Source: Flavobacterium sp. CBA20B-1
Lineage (GTDB): Bacteria; Bacteroidota; Bacteroidia; Flavobacteriales; Flavobacteriaceae
Assembly (NCBI RefSeq): GCF_028473145.1
Contig: NZ_CP092370.1
Location: 496,001 to 560,000, forward strand
Reading direction: 5' to 3'
DNA: 64,000 nucleotides
Position numbers and translations under genes: made by a program
Shown here: positions 44,158-52,590 of the stretch, piece by piece
How the letters are laid out: each line of letters starts with the position of its first letter
Numbering within the stretch: the first letter of the stretch is position 1
The notes under the pieces: generated by a model
The model's input: only the letters and a program-made list of their open reading frames with translations
The model's database searches: none
Told to the model about the DNA's origin: nothing

Positions 44158-44922
44158 ATGAATTTTAACGAGTTAAAAGACTATCTAGATTTTAAGGCAA
44201 ATCAATACAACAGCCCTCGGTTTATTGAATCAGATCCTATACAAATTCCGCACAAGTACCAGTTAAAGGAAGATATTGAAATAAGCGGATTTTTAGCAGC
44301 AACAATCGCTTGGGGAAACAGAAAAATGATTATCAATAGTGCCGATAAAATGATGCAAGCAATGGGCAATAATCCTTTTGATTTTGTGATGAATGCTTCA
44401 AGTAATCAAATAAATGCGATTGATTATATTGTACACCGAACGTTTAATTCAGAAGATTTTAGATATTTTATACATTCTCTACGCAATATTTATACGCATC
44501 ATGGCGGTTTAGAAGGTATTTTTTCAAATACTAAACAAATTGATTTACAGAATAGAATTTCGGCATTTAAAAAAGTATTTTTCGAACTGAATCATCAATC
44601 CAGAACCACAAAGCATGTCTCAGATCCTTCAAAGGGTTCTTCTTCAAAACGTCTGAATATGTTTTTAAGATGGTTGGTTCGCAATGACAACAAGGGCGTA
44701 GATTTTGGTATTTGGAAATCGGTATCGCCTGCGGAATTATCTTGTCCGTTAGATGTGCATTCGGGCAATGTGGCTCGGACATTAGGAATCTTAAAACGCA
44801 AGCAAAACGATGCCAAAGCCTTGCAAGAACTCGATGCATCTTTACGCAAATTAGACCCAACAGATCCTGTAAAATACGATTTTGCTTTGTTTGGATTAGG
44901 TGTCTTTGAAGGTATTAAATAA
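44158..44922 (+). CDS. TIGR02757 (DUF2400) family protein
   Basis: 254 aa, soluble. Conserved segments: FLAATIAWGNRKMIINSADK, RWLVRNDNKGVDFGIWKSVS, and SCPLDVHSGNVARTLG / DPTDPVKYDFALFGLGV. The family resembles helix-hairpin-helix DNA glycosylases in its C-terminal half (PVDVHVxR-type segment with Asp), but no activity is established. Stop abuts the stop of the convergent GT2 gene with no spacer. Confidence 0.85.
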   Translation: MNFNELKDYLDFKANQYNSPRFIESDPIQIPHKYQLKEDIEISGFLAATIAWGNRKMIINSADKMMQAMGNNPFDFVMNASSNQINAIDYIVHRTFNSEDFRYFIHSLRNIYTHHGGLEGIFSNTKQIDLQNRISAFKKVFFELNHQSRTTKHVSDPSKGSSSKRLNMFLRWLVRNDNKGVDFGIWKSVSPAELSCPLDVHSGNVARTLGILKRKQNDAKALQELDASLRKLDPTDPVKYDFALFGLGVFEGIK

Positions 44923-45912
44923 CTATAATTCGTTGAACTTCTTTTTGCCCTTTAAGAAATAAGCAGTTACGATATTATCTGTATAAAAATAATTGGTTTT
45001 AGGGTTTTGTTCTGCTTTGTTTTTCAGTTTTGAAAGCAGCCCGTAATACGCAAAATGTGCCTTGATAATGGCAAAAGTGTGCAATGGTTGCAAACTGATA
45101 AAAAATTTAATACCGGCTAAACCATCTAAGCACAATCTTTTAAAAATGACTGAAAAACGCTTGTCTTTTGGTACATTTTTATAGAGCATACACAGCGAAT
45201 TCCTGAAGTTTAAAAATGTTTTTTTAGGGTTCGATTTTTTTAAAGTGGCACCACCAATATGGTACACAGTACTTTCATTACAATAATAAGTTTTTATGTT
45301 TTGGTTAAAAGCCCGCCAGCATAAGTCAATTTCCTCTTGATGGGCAAAAAAAGCGGCATCAAAGCCATTTAATTGTTTAAACACACGGTTTCTAATAAAA
45401 AAACAGGCGCCAGATGCCCAAAAAATGGGTTGGGTTTGGTACTGATTTGTATTATCTTCTAGGGTATCAAATATTCTACCTCTGCAAAATGGAAAGCCGT
45501 ATTTATCGATAAATCCGCCGGCTGCACCTGCATATTCAAAATAATCTTTGTTTTTAAAATCTAAAATCTTTGGTTGAATAATTCCAATAGAAGCATCGCT
45601 TTGAAATAAATCCAACACAGGTTGCAACCAATTTTCAGAAACTTCGATATCGGTATTCAGCAAACAAATATATTCTTCATTTATCTGTTCTAAAGCCAAA
45701 TTATATCCTTTTGCATAACCAAAATTATCAGCAAGTTGAATCCATTGAACCGATTTAAAATGTTGTTGCACATATTCTTTCGATAAATCGGTAGAGGCAT
45801 TATCTGCAATATAAATAGCGGCTTGGGCAGAAAATTTTTCTACAATTGGTAAAAATTGCTTTAAAAGATTCAGTCCGTTCCAGTTTAAAAGAACAACGGC
45901 AATTTGCTTCAT
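44923..45912 (-). CDS. Glycosyltransferase family 2 (rhamnosyl/galactosyl-transferase-like)
   Basis: 329 aa, GT-A fold. VVLLNWNGLNLLKQFLPIVE, YIADNASTDLS, CLLNTDIEVSENWLQP (DxD-type), AGAAGGFIDKYGFP, FWASGACFFIRN and FFAHQEEIDLCWRA (catalytic ED) are the WcaA/rhamnosyltransferase-type hallmarks. Likely assembles surface polysaccharide from a nucleotide sugar. No other polysaccharide genes adjoin. Its start abuts the upstream lipoprotein stop with no spacer. Confidence 0.88.
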   Translation of the reverse strand: MKQIAVVLLNWNGLNLLKQFLPIVEKFSAQAAIYIADNASTDLSKEYVQQHFKSVQWIQLADNFGYAKGYNLALEQINEEYICLLNTDIEVSENWLQPVLDLFQSDASIGIIQPKILDFKNKDYFEYAGAAGGFIDKYGFPFCRGRIFDTLEDNTNQYQTQPIFWASGACFFIRNRVFKQLNGFDAAFFAHQEEIDLCWRAFNQNIKTYYCNESTVYHIGGATLKKSNPKKTFLNFRNSLCMLYKNVPKDKRFSVIFKRLCLDGLAGIKFFISLQPLHTFAIIKAHFAYYGLLSKLKNKAEQNPKTNYFYTDNIVTAYFLKGKKKFNEL

Positions 45913-46818
45913 TTATTTAATTCTTTCGGCTATTTCTGCTTTTGTAAACTCTTTTAAATCTATATAAAATTCTTCAGCAGTAAAGTTTTTATCGTTTACA
46001 TAAAAATGTTTTAAGAATTTCTTGGTAATTTCTGCTGAAATCAATTTTGGGTTATTCTTTACAAACGAAATATACTCTTGCTCGTTTTCCATATATAGTT
46101 TTTTTGCTGAAATTTCAAAAGTGGGTTTTTCAGGAGTTCCAAAAAGATACATGGTTAAATTATCTGTATATGATTTTTTGGCGAGATCAATAAACTTGAA
46201 ATCTTTATGCTTTAAAATAAATTTTTCCCAATTTATGATTAATTCGCGTTGGTCTTGCAAGGTGATTTTTTTGTTTTTGAACTGCAAATCATACAAAAGT
46301 TTGTGTTCTTTAAACCGCAGTTTTAGATATTGTTCGTACTCGGAAGATATTTTTTTGTGAAAAAGATTATAGAAATAACCGGGCTTTATCTTAAAATCAT
46401 ATTTTGTTGAATCTAATTTTCTAAAGTACAGCCCCAGTTTTTCATAGAGTTTTTCTTTTCTAATAATGCTGTCTGGCTTGGTGTTTCCTAATGAATGATA
46501 GGTGTTTAAAGTGTTGGTTTCAGCCACACTAATAGAGTCAACAATCACGCTTAGTTTTTTGTAATAATCAATAAACAGCGCCTCTGCTTCTTTTTTATTG
46601 GCTTTTTTTAGCTTTTTTTGGAGATTTTTTTGCTCATTTTCAAAATGAACTACTAATTCTTGAGCATTTTTATTAGCCAATGCGTAATCCGGATCCGATG
46701 CATAGTGCACCTCTGTAATGGTATCATTTGAAGTGTTTACAGGTGTCATTTTTTCTTTTTCGCACGAAGCAAACGTCAACAATGATAGCAAACTTATATA
46801 TATGCAGTTTTTACTCAT
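45913..46818 (-). CDS. Lipoprotein of unknown function
   Basis: 301 aa. Signal MSKNCIYISLLSLLTFASC (lipid-attached Cys19) followed by a helix-rich, Lys-rich mature part (NLQKKLKKANKKEAEALF). No domain recognised. Placed between the GT2 and the nuclease-domain gene, all reading the same way. Confidence 0.6.
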   Translation of the reverse strand: MSKNCIYISLLSLLTFASCEKEKMTPVNTSNDTITEVHYASDPDYALANKNAQELVVHFENEQKNLQKKLKKANKKEAEALFIDYYKKLSVIVDSISVAETNTLNTYHSLGNTKPDSIIRKEKLYEKLGLYFRKLDSTKYDFKIKPGYFYNLFHKKISSEYEQYLKLRFKEHKLLYDLQFKNKKITLQDQRELIINWEKFILKHKDFKFIDLAKKSYTDNLTMYLFGTPEKPTFEISAKKLYMENEQEYISFVKNNPKLISAEITKKFLKHFYVNDKNFTAEEFYIDLKEFTKAEIAERIK

Positions 46819-46827
46819 ATTTTTTAA

Positions 46828-47262
46828 TTAAGGTAAATCAGCTAAAAACTGATACTTACTGTTTTTATAATCTAATTTGCAATAATAGTGATTTAAACCA
46901 TTAGTCACCATTAAAAATGCTGCGTTTAAACTTAAATTATACCTTGCAATTTGATCAAAAACCGTTTGATTGATCTTTACATTTGGTTCTTTACATTCCA
47001 CCAGCAAAAAAATACTTCCGTTGGGTGCAAACACAACAACGTCGTAACGCTTATTCATATTGTTGATTTTCACTACTTTTTCAACATTTATATACGATTT
47101 TGGGTATTTTTTAACATCAATTAAAAACCGCACCACATGTTGCCTTACCCATTCTTCTGGGGTTAATAAAACGTATTTTTTCCTGATTTCATCAAAAATG
47201 AACCGTTTATTTTCATTAATTTTGAAACGGAATTCAAACTTGGGAAAATTTAAATCACGCAT
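46828..47262 (-). CDS. Stand-alone HsdR N-terminal-type nuclease domain protein
   Basis: 144 aa, HSDR_N_2 family. Seen: LLTPEEWVRQHVVRFLID and MNKRYDVVVFAPNGSIFLL followed by VECKEP: a PD-(D/E)xK core with Asp and ECK. No helicase or specificity subunits nearby; such single-domain proteins are common in Bacteroidota and often sit beside holA, as here. DNA or nucleotide substrate is unknown. Divergent from holA. Confidence 0.8.
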   Translation of the reverse strand: MRDLNFPKFEFRFKINENKRFIFDEIRKKYVLLTPEEWVRQHVVRFLIDVKKYPKSYINVEKVVKINNMNKRYDVVVFAPNGSIFLLVECKEPNVKINQTVFDQIARYNLSLNAAFLMVTNGLNHYYCKLDYKNSKYQFLADLP

Positions 47263-47315
47263 AATGCAAATTTATTCATTCTCTTTAAAAAACCTTTATA
47301 AATCTACGAAAGTTT

Positions 47316-48335
47316 ATGAGTGAACTAAAAAAAATGCTGACTTCAATTAAAAAAGAAGGATACAAACCGGTTTATTTTTTAATGGGAGAAGAACCCTATT
47401 TTATAGATTTTTTGTGTGATTATTTTACCGAAAATGTTATTTCTGAAGAAGAGAAATCATTCAATCAGGTGATTTTGTATGGCAAAGATGTAACCGTGAA
47501 TGATGTGATTTCGCAAGCACGGCAATATCCTTTTATGGGCGATAAAATGCTTGTTGTGGTGAAAGAAGCTCAAGATTTAGGGAAAACAATAGATCAATTG
47601 GTTGATTATTTTAAAGCTGTTCAGCCCACAACCATTTTGGTTTTTTGCTATAAATACAAAAATTTAGACAAGCGAAAAGAATTGTACAAAACGCTTTCAA
47701 AAAATGAAAGTGCAGTACTTTTTGAAAGTGCCAAGGTGAAAGATTATCAATTAGAAGCTTGGATTAAATCTTTTGTAAACGATAATGGTTTAGAAATTGA
47801 ACCAAAAGCCGTTGCCATGCTTGCTGAATTTTTAGGAAACGATTTAAGCAAAATTGCAAATGAAATTGGGAAAATAAAGATTATCTTGAATCAAAATAAC
47901 TTAATTACAGCTGATTTAATTGAGCAAAACATTGGAATTAGTAAAGAATACAACAATTTTGAATTGATCAATGCAGTTGCATATAACAATGAGGCAAAAG
48001 CCTTTCAAATTGCTAAATATTTTGCGCTGAATACTAAAAACAATCCATTGGTGGTTACAACTGCTTTACTGTATAATTTTTTTTCACGATTGCTTCAATA
48101 TCATGGCATCACATACAAGAATGCCGGAGCCAATCCTGCAGAAATTGCCAAACAATTAGGTATTAATCCTTACGGGCTGAAAGATTATCAGGCAGCAAGC
48201 AAAAAGTATCCAATGAAAAAAGTAAGTCAAAATATTGCAGTGATTCGTGAAATTGATTTAAAAGGTAAAGGAGTAAACGGTAGTTTATCGCACGACGATT
48301 TACTAAAAGAACTGATTATTAAATTATTTAGATAA
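47316..48335 (+). CDS. holA: DNA polymerase III delta subunit
   Basis: 339 aa clamp-loader subunit. AAA+-like fold with PVYFLMGEEPYFIDFLCDYF at the N-terminus, QARQYPFMGDKMLVVVKEAQ, LAEFLGNDLSKIANEIGKI and a C-terminal collar domain (LLYNFFSRLLQYHG; LKDYQAASKKYPMKKVSQ). No Walker A, as expected for delta. Interacts with the beta clamp. CAL67264 and serC follow on the same strand. Confidence 0.92.
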   Translation: MSELKKMLTSIKKEGYKPVYFLMGEEPYFIDFLCDYFTENVISEEEKSFNQVILYGKDVTVNDVISQARQYPFMGDKMLVVVKEAQDLGKTIDQLVDYFKAVQPTTILVFCYKYKNLDKRKELYKTLSKNESAVLFESAKVKDYQLEAWIKSFVNDNGLEIEPKAVAMLAEFLGNDLSKIANEIGKIKIILNQNNLITADLIEQNIGISKEYNNFELINAVAYNNEAKAFQIAKYFALNTKNNPLVVTTALLYNFFSRLLQYHGITYKNAGANPAEIAKQLGINPYGLKDYQAASKKYPMKKVSQNIAVIREIDLKGKGVNGSLSHDDLLKELIIKLFR

Positions 48336-48344
48336 TACAAAGTA

Positions 48345-48527
48345 ATGGGATTAAACAAAAATAAAATACTTGGTTGGGCCACGCTCATTATGGTTTTGAT
48401 GGGCGGCTTGTTGGTAGGCTTAGCAATTTATAGATATGCCGATGTTGCCGGTTGGGGATTTGGCGCAGTTGGCGTTGGCTTTTTTGCAATAGCATGGGTT
48501 TTTAATGCGTTGAAGGGTAGGGTGTAG
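48345..48527 (+). CDS. CAL67264 family small membrane protein
   Basis: 60 aa, two transmembrane helices (residues ~9-28 and ~36-54) with the conserved ending FFAIAWVFNALKGRV and central YRYADVAGWGFGAVG. Bacteroidota-specific; function unknown. Lies 9 bp after holA and 21 bp before serC, so probably co-transcribed. Confidence 0.8.
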   Translation: MGLNKNKILGWATLIMVLMGGLLVGLAIYRYADVAGWGFGAVGVGFFAIAWVFNALKGRV

Positions 48528-48548
48528 CCTGAAATTTTTTTGAAATTT

Positions 48549-49613
48549 ATGAAGATACATAATTTTAGTTCCGGTCCCAGCATTTTACCAAAAGAAGTAC
48601 TTCAAAAAGCGTCTGAAGCCGTAGTTAATTTTAACGATTCTGGACTTTCTTTGATTGAAATTTCACATCGCGATCCAGCATTTGTTGAAGTATTAAACGC
48701 AGCCAGAAGCTTAACCTTAGAACTTCTAGATTTAAAAGACAAAGGTTTTTCGGTGCTTTTTTTGCAAGGAGGTGCTAGTATGGAGTTTGTGCGAATTGCT
48801 ACTAACTTACTCAATAAAAAAGCGGGCTATATTAATACAGGAAATTGGGCAAACAACGCTCAAATGGAAGCTTCTTTTATTGGTGAAGTTCAAGAGATAG
48901 CTTCTTCAAAAGATAGAAACTATTCGTACATCCCAAAATCAATTCATATTCCCCAAGATATAGATTATGTACACATTACATCAAACAATACAATTTACGG
49001 AACACAATACAGCGAATTTCCAACTGTTGATGTGCCCTTGGTTTGCGATATGAGTTCGGATTTGTTTTCACGCGTTTTAGATTTTTCTAAATTTGATTTA
49101 ATATATGCTTGTGCACAGAAAAATGCCGGCACTTCTGGGGTTAATCTAGTGGTTATAAAAAATGATATTTTAGGGAAGATAGAACGAGAAATTCCCAATA
49201 TCATGAATTACAGTAAACATATCGAAAAAGAAAGTATGTACAATACTCCTGCTGTTTTTTCGGTATATGTGAGTTATTTAACGCTCAACTGGATAAAAGA
49301 TAAAGGCGGAATTGCAGCAATGGAACGCAGAAATCGAGCAAAAGCGCATTTAATGTATTCAGAAATAGACCGCAATAGTTTATTTTATGGAACAGCACAG
49401 CAACAAGATCGGTCTATAATGAATGCCGTTTTTTATTTGAACGAACCACGTTTAACAACACTTTTTGATGATTGGTGCATCAAAAATGGCATCTACGGTA
49501 TAAAAGGTCACCGCACAGTTGGCGGTTACCGTGCTTCTATGTATAATGCGTTGCCAATTGAAAGTGTGCAACATTTGGTGGGAGTAATGCAGCATTTTGA
49601 AGAATGTATTTAG
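48549..49613 (+). CDS. serC: Phosphoserine aminotransferase
   Basis: 354 aa from the ATG at 48549 (MKIHNFSSGPSILPKEVLQK); a TTG at 48540 is possible but adds three residues without family character. PLP enzyme of serine and pyridoxal-phosphate synthesis. Seen: FSSGPSILP, ISHRDPAFVEV, FLQGGASMEF, CDMSSDLFSR (PLP Asp), YACAQKNAGTSGVN with the Schiff-base Lys, and the C-terminal HRTVGGYRASMYNALP. serA is not adjacent in this window. Confidence 0.95.
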   Translation: MKIHNFSSGPSILPKEVLQKASEAVVNFNDSGLSLIEISHRDPAFVEVLNAARSLTLELLDLKDKGFSVLFLQGGASMEFVRIATNLLNKKAGYINTGNWANNAQMEASFIGEVQEIASSKDRNYSYIPKSIHIPQDIDYVHITSNNTIYGTQYSEFPTVDVPLVCDMSSDLFSRVLDFSKFDLIYACAQKNAGTSGVNLVVIKNDILGKIEREIPNIMNYSKHIEKESMYNTPAVFSVYVSYLTLNWIKDKGGIAAMERRNRAKAHLMYSEIDRNSLFYGTAQQQDRSIMNAVFYLNEPRLTTLFDDWCIKNGIYGIKGHRTVGGYRASMYNALPIESVQHLVGVMQHFEECI

Positions 49614-49622
49614 AAAAAAAAA

Positions 49623-49638
49623 CGTTTCAGTTGAAACG
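49623..49638. terminator. Bidirectional terminator between serC and lipoprotein gene
   Basis: CGTTTCA / TGAAACG stem with a 2-nt spacer, flanked by an A-run on the left (T-run for the minus strand) and CTTTT on the right. Confidence 0.7.
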
Positions 49639-49641
49639 CTT

Positions 49642-50088
49642 TTAGTACAAAACAGTATCAAGTACTGTAAATTGTGTAGTAGTATCTGGACTGTAATTAT
49701 ACTTAATAATTAATTCTCCCACGACACCTTCTCCAAAAAAATCGATTATTAGCCATTTGTGATTTATAACCGACATTTTATTAACTTTTGTTGGTTTTCC
49801 AGACGCATCTAAAGGCAATAAAGGATTGCCACCTTCTTGTTTGTTTAAAGCACTGAAATCTTGCACCACTTTGCTCATAACTACTTCTAAAGATTGGGGA
49901 GCAAATTGCTTTTGGGCATTTTCATTCTTATCAATAGAAAAGTAAGCTGCTTCGTCATAAAGTTTTTTATAAATTTCTAAAGAATCCTTTATCATTACTG
50001 TGTTCAAAGCATTGTTCACCTCTTTTTCTTTGTTGCATGATAAAAGTAAAACGCTACTAATTGCAAATGTTATTATTTTGAATTTCAT
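49642..50088 (-). CDS. Lipoprotein of unknown function
   Basis: 148 aa, lipoprotein signal MKFKIITFAISSVLLLSC (Cys18). Mature part contains HKWLIIDFFGEGVVGELIIKY and ends TQFTVLDTVLY, suggesting a small beta-rich fold. Third gene of a minus-strand unit MBL hydrolase - miniprotein - lipoprotein. Confidence 0.65.
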   Translation of the reverse strand: MKFKIITFAISSVLLLSCNKEKEVNNALNTVMIKDSLEIYKKLYDEAAYFSIDKNENAQKQFAPQSLEVVMSKVVQDFSALNKQEGGNPLLPLDASGKPTKVNKMSVINHKWLIIDFFGEGVVGELIIKYNYSPDTTTQFTVLDTVLY

Positions 50089-50092
50089 AATA

Positions 50093-50263
50093 TTACGATT
50101 TTTGATTTTGTATATTATTTAAAGAGTCTTGCACTTTTTTTAATTTAATTTCTAATCGTTCAATGTGTTGTTCTTTTGCTTTTAATACTTTTGAATCATT
50201 CACTATCAAAAAAATATTGATAATCAGTGAAAACAAAAATAAATATAAATAAATACGTTTCAT
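50093..50263 (-). CDS. 56-aa membrane-anchored coiled-coil miniprotein
   Basis: ATG at 50263, TAA at 50095-50093. One N-terminal transmembrane helix (MKRIYLYLFLFSLIINIFLI) followed by a heptad-like helix (KEQHIERLEIKLKKVQDSL). It begins one base after the stop of the MBL gene and ends 4 bp before the lipoprotein start, a spacing that strongly supports a real, translated gene. Layout resembles a small FtsB/FtsL-like membrane coiled coil, but no homology is claimed. Confidence 0.65.
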   Translation of the reverse strand: MKRIYLYLFLFSLIINIFLIVNDSKVLKAKEQHIERLEIKLKKVQDSLNNIQNQKS

Positions 50264-50264
50264 T

Positions 50265-51032
50265 TTAAATATCTAAAATTAGTTGGTCATACGCTAAAAA
50301 AACATTTTCGGGCAATGTTTTCTGTACCTCTTCATGAAAACCCATTTGAAAACCAATATGTGTGAGGTATGCTTTTTTTGGATTGATTTTTTGAATATGT
50401 ATCAAAGCTTCTTCTAAATTATTATGTGTTGGATGCTCTTGAATACGCAATGCATTAATTACCAAAACATCTAAATCTTTTAATTGATCATAAGTGTGTT
50501 CGTCTAATGTTTTTACATCGGTTAAATATGCAAATGCATCCAAACGATAGCCCAAAATGGGTAATGAACCATGGTGAACATTAATAGGAGTGATTTTATT
50601 ACCTTCCACATAAAAATCTTTTGAAGCTTCTACCTCATGAATGGTTACCGATGGTGCTCCTGGATACCTGTTTTCTGTTTCAAAAATGTAATCGAAGCGG
50701 TTCTTTAAACTTTCAATCACTCTTTTTTGTGCATAAATAGGCATTGATTTACTTTCCATAAAGCAATAAGGGCGAATATCATCTAAACCAGCTGTGTGAT
50801 CGGCGTGTTCGTGTGTAAATAAAAGAGCGTCTAAACGATCATTATCAATACGAAGCATTTGTTGCCGAAAATCAGGTCCACAATCTATCGCTATTTTAGT
50901 GTGATTCCATTCAATTAAAACAGAAGAACGTAAGCGCTTGTCCTTTGCATTATTACTTAGACAAACAGGGTGTTTATTACCTATTACAGGAATACCTTGT
51001 GAGGTGCCAGTACCTAAAAAATAAACTTTCAC
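50265..51032 (-). CDS. MBL-fold metallo-hydrolase (PhnP-like)
   Basis: 255 aa. LGTGTSQGIPVIGNKHPVC at the N-terminus, the zinc motif LLFTHEHADHTAGLDDIR, NVHHGSLPILGYRLD and AYLTHIGFQMG show an intact dinuclear metal site. The start resembles PhnP-type cyclic phosphodiesterases. Substrate unproven. Divergent from the gene at 51105. Confidence 0.88.
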   Translation of the reverse strand: MKVYFLGTGTSQGIPVIGNKHPVCLSNNAKDKRLRSSVLIEWNHTKIAIDCGPDFRQQMLRIDNDRLDALLFTHEHADHTAGLDDIRPYCFMESKSMPIYAQKRVIESLKNRFDYIFETENRYPGAPSVTIHEVEASKDFYVEGNKITPINVHHGSLPILGYRLDAFAYLTDVKTLDEHTYDQLKDLDVLVINALRIQEHPTHNNLEEALIHIQKINPKKAYLTHIGFQMGFHEEVQKTLPENVFLAYDQLILDI

Positions 51033-51104
51033 TACATTCTTTTTTACAAAAATAGCACATTAAAAATGATTTTAGTAATTTTATGCCTAAACAATAATAG
51101 AAAT

Positions 51105-52553
51105 ATGAACAATTTTTTTGCAGAAGATTTAACACTACAAGGAGATCGAGTAACGGAACAAAAACAAGCACTTTCTGACAAAACATTAAAAATAAACCTG
51201 AATAAAAATATATACGGATCTTTTGCTGAAATTGGAGCAGGTCAAGAAACTGCACGTCACTTTTTTAGAGCCGGCGCAGCTTCGCGAACCATTGCCAAAG
51301 CCATGTCTGCATACGACAAGCAATTTAGCGATGCCATCTATACCGTAGAACCAGACGGACGCTATGTAACTGAAAACCGGTTACATAAAATGCTGAACCA
51401 TGAAGTGCGGCTTTTGGAAGAACGCTTAGACGAAGCCGATAATCCCAACCGAATCTATTTCAGTTATGCCAATACCGTAGCAACGATAGATTTTGCTAAA
51501 AAATTCAAAGGTCATGGCTGGGTAGGAATTCGTTTTCAAAATGAGCCAAAGGGTGCTTTTAACGAAATCATCTTGCACATTCAATTCAAAGAAAACGATG
51601 TGCTGTTGCAGCAACGAACTTTAGGAACATTAGGCGTAAATTTAATTTACGGCGCATTTTATCAATACCACGACCCCAAAAAATTAATTTATCATTTGTA
51701 CGACCATTTAGATAAAGATCAATTAGAAATTGATACCATTAACTTTTCAGGTCCGGCGTTTAAAGAGGTGGACAATCGTTTAATGAGTTTGTTTTTGGTG
51801 AAAAATGGAATGGCCGATGCGGTAATGTTTGCACCAAACGGAAAAAACATCCTTCCGGCAAATACCTTGTTTAGAAAAAACGTATTATTGCTTCGCGGTA
51901 GTTTTCGTCCGGTGACTGTTGTAAACATTAATATGTATCAAAAATCATTGAATCAATTTTTGGCAAAGAACAATTTATTGTTAGAAAACACCGCTGTTAT
52001 TTTTGAAATTACCTTAAACAACCTTTTAGCTTTGGGTGGTGTAGATGAACAAGATTTTTTAGACAGAGCCGATTTACTTTGCGCAATGGGTCACACTGTA
52101 ATGATTTCTAACTTCAAGGAATATTTCAAAGCGGTGGATTATATTTGGAATTATTCCCAAGAAAAAATTGCGCTAACAATAGGTATTCCAAGTTTAATTG
52201 AAATTTTTGATGCAAAGCATTATGCCAATTTAAGTGGCGGTTTGTTTGAAGGTTTAGGCAGATTGTTCAAACACGGTTTAGAAATTTATGTGTACCCTTT
52301 TTTGAATGAAGAGGAACAAATAATTACCAGCGAAAATATGGACCTTCATGACGATGCACTGAAACCAATTTATAATTATTTTAAAGATCAAAAGCAAATT
52401 ATTGATATTCATAACTTTGAAGAGAAAAATTTGAAAATATTTTCTCACAAAGTGTTACAAAAAATGAAAGAGAACAATGAAACTTGGAAAGATGATGTGC
52501 CACAAATTGTTGCTGAAATGATTGAAGAACGAAAATTATTTGATCATATTTAA
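51105..52553 (+). CDS. Conserved Bacteroidota protein of unknown function
   Basis: 482 aa from the ATG at 51105 (MNNFFAEDLTLQGDRVTEQK). Soluble and highly ordered: NIYGSFAEIGAGQETARHFF, AAASRTIAKAMSAYDKQFSD-like segment near residue 60, and FSYANTVATIDFAKKFKGHG. No HxGH nucleotidyltransferase motif, no signal peptide and no barrel strands are visible, so transferase or receptor labels would be unsupported. Monocistronic with a terminator at 52564. Confidence 0.7.
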   Translation: MNNFFAEDLTLQGDRVTEQKQALSDKTLKINLNKNIYGSFAEIGAGQETARHFFRAGAASRTIAKAMSAYDKQFSDAIYTVEPDGRYVTENRLHKMLNHEVRLLEERLDEADNPNRIYFSYANTVATIDFAKKFKGHGWVGIRFQNEPKGAFNEIILHIQFKENDVLLQQRTLGTLGVNLIYGAFYQYHDPKKLIYHLYDHLDKDQLEIDTINFSGPAFKEVDNRLMSLFLVKNGMADAVMFAPNGKNILPANTLFRKNVLLLRGSFRPVTVVNINMYQKSLNQFLAKNNLLLENTAVIFEITLNNLLALGGVDEQDFLDRADLLCAMGHTVMISNFKEYFKAVDYIWNYSQEKIALTIGIPSLIEIFDAKHYANLSGGLFEGLGRLFKHGLEIYVYPFLNEEEQIITSENMDLHDDALKPIYNYFKDQKQIIDIHNFEEKNLKIFSHKVLQKMKENNETWKDDVPQIVAEMIEERKLFDHI

Positions 52554-52563
52554 AAGAGAGAAA

Positions 52564-52590
52564 AAGAGTTCAAAAATGGAACTCTTTTTT
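52564..52590 (+). terminator. Terminator between convergent genes
   Basis: AGAGTTC / GAACTCT stem (52565-52571 / 52579-52585) and T-run. Confidence 0.8.
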
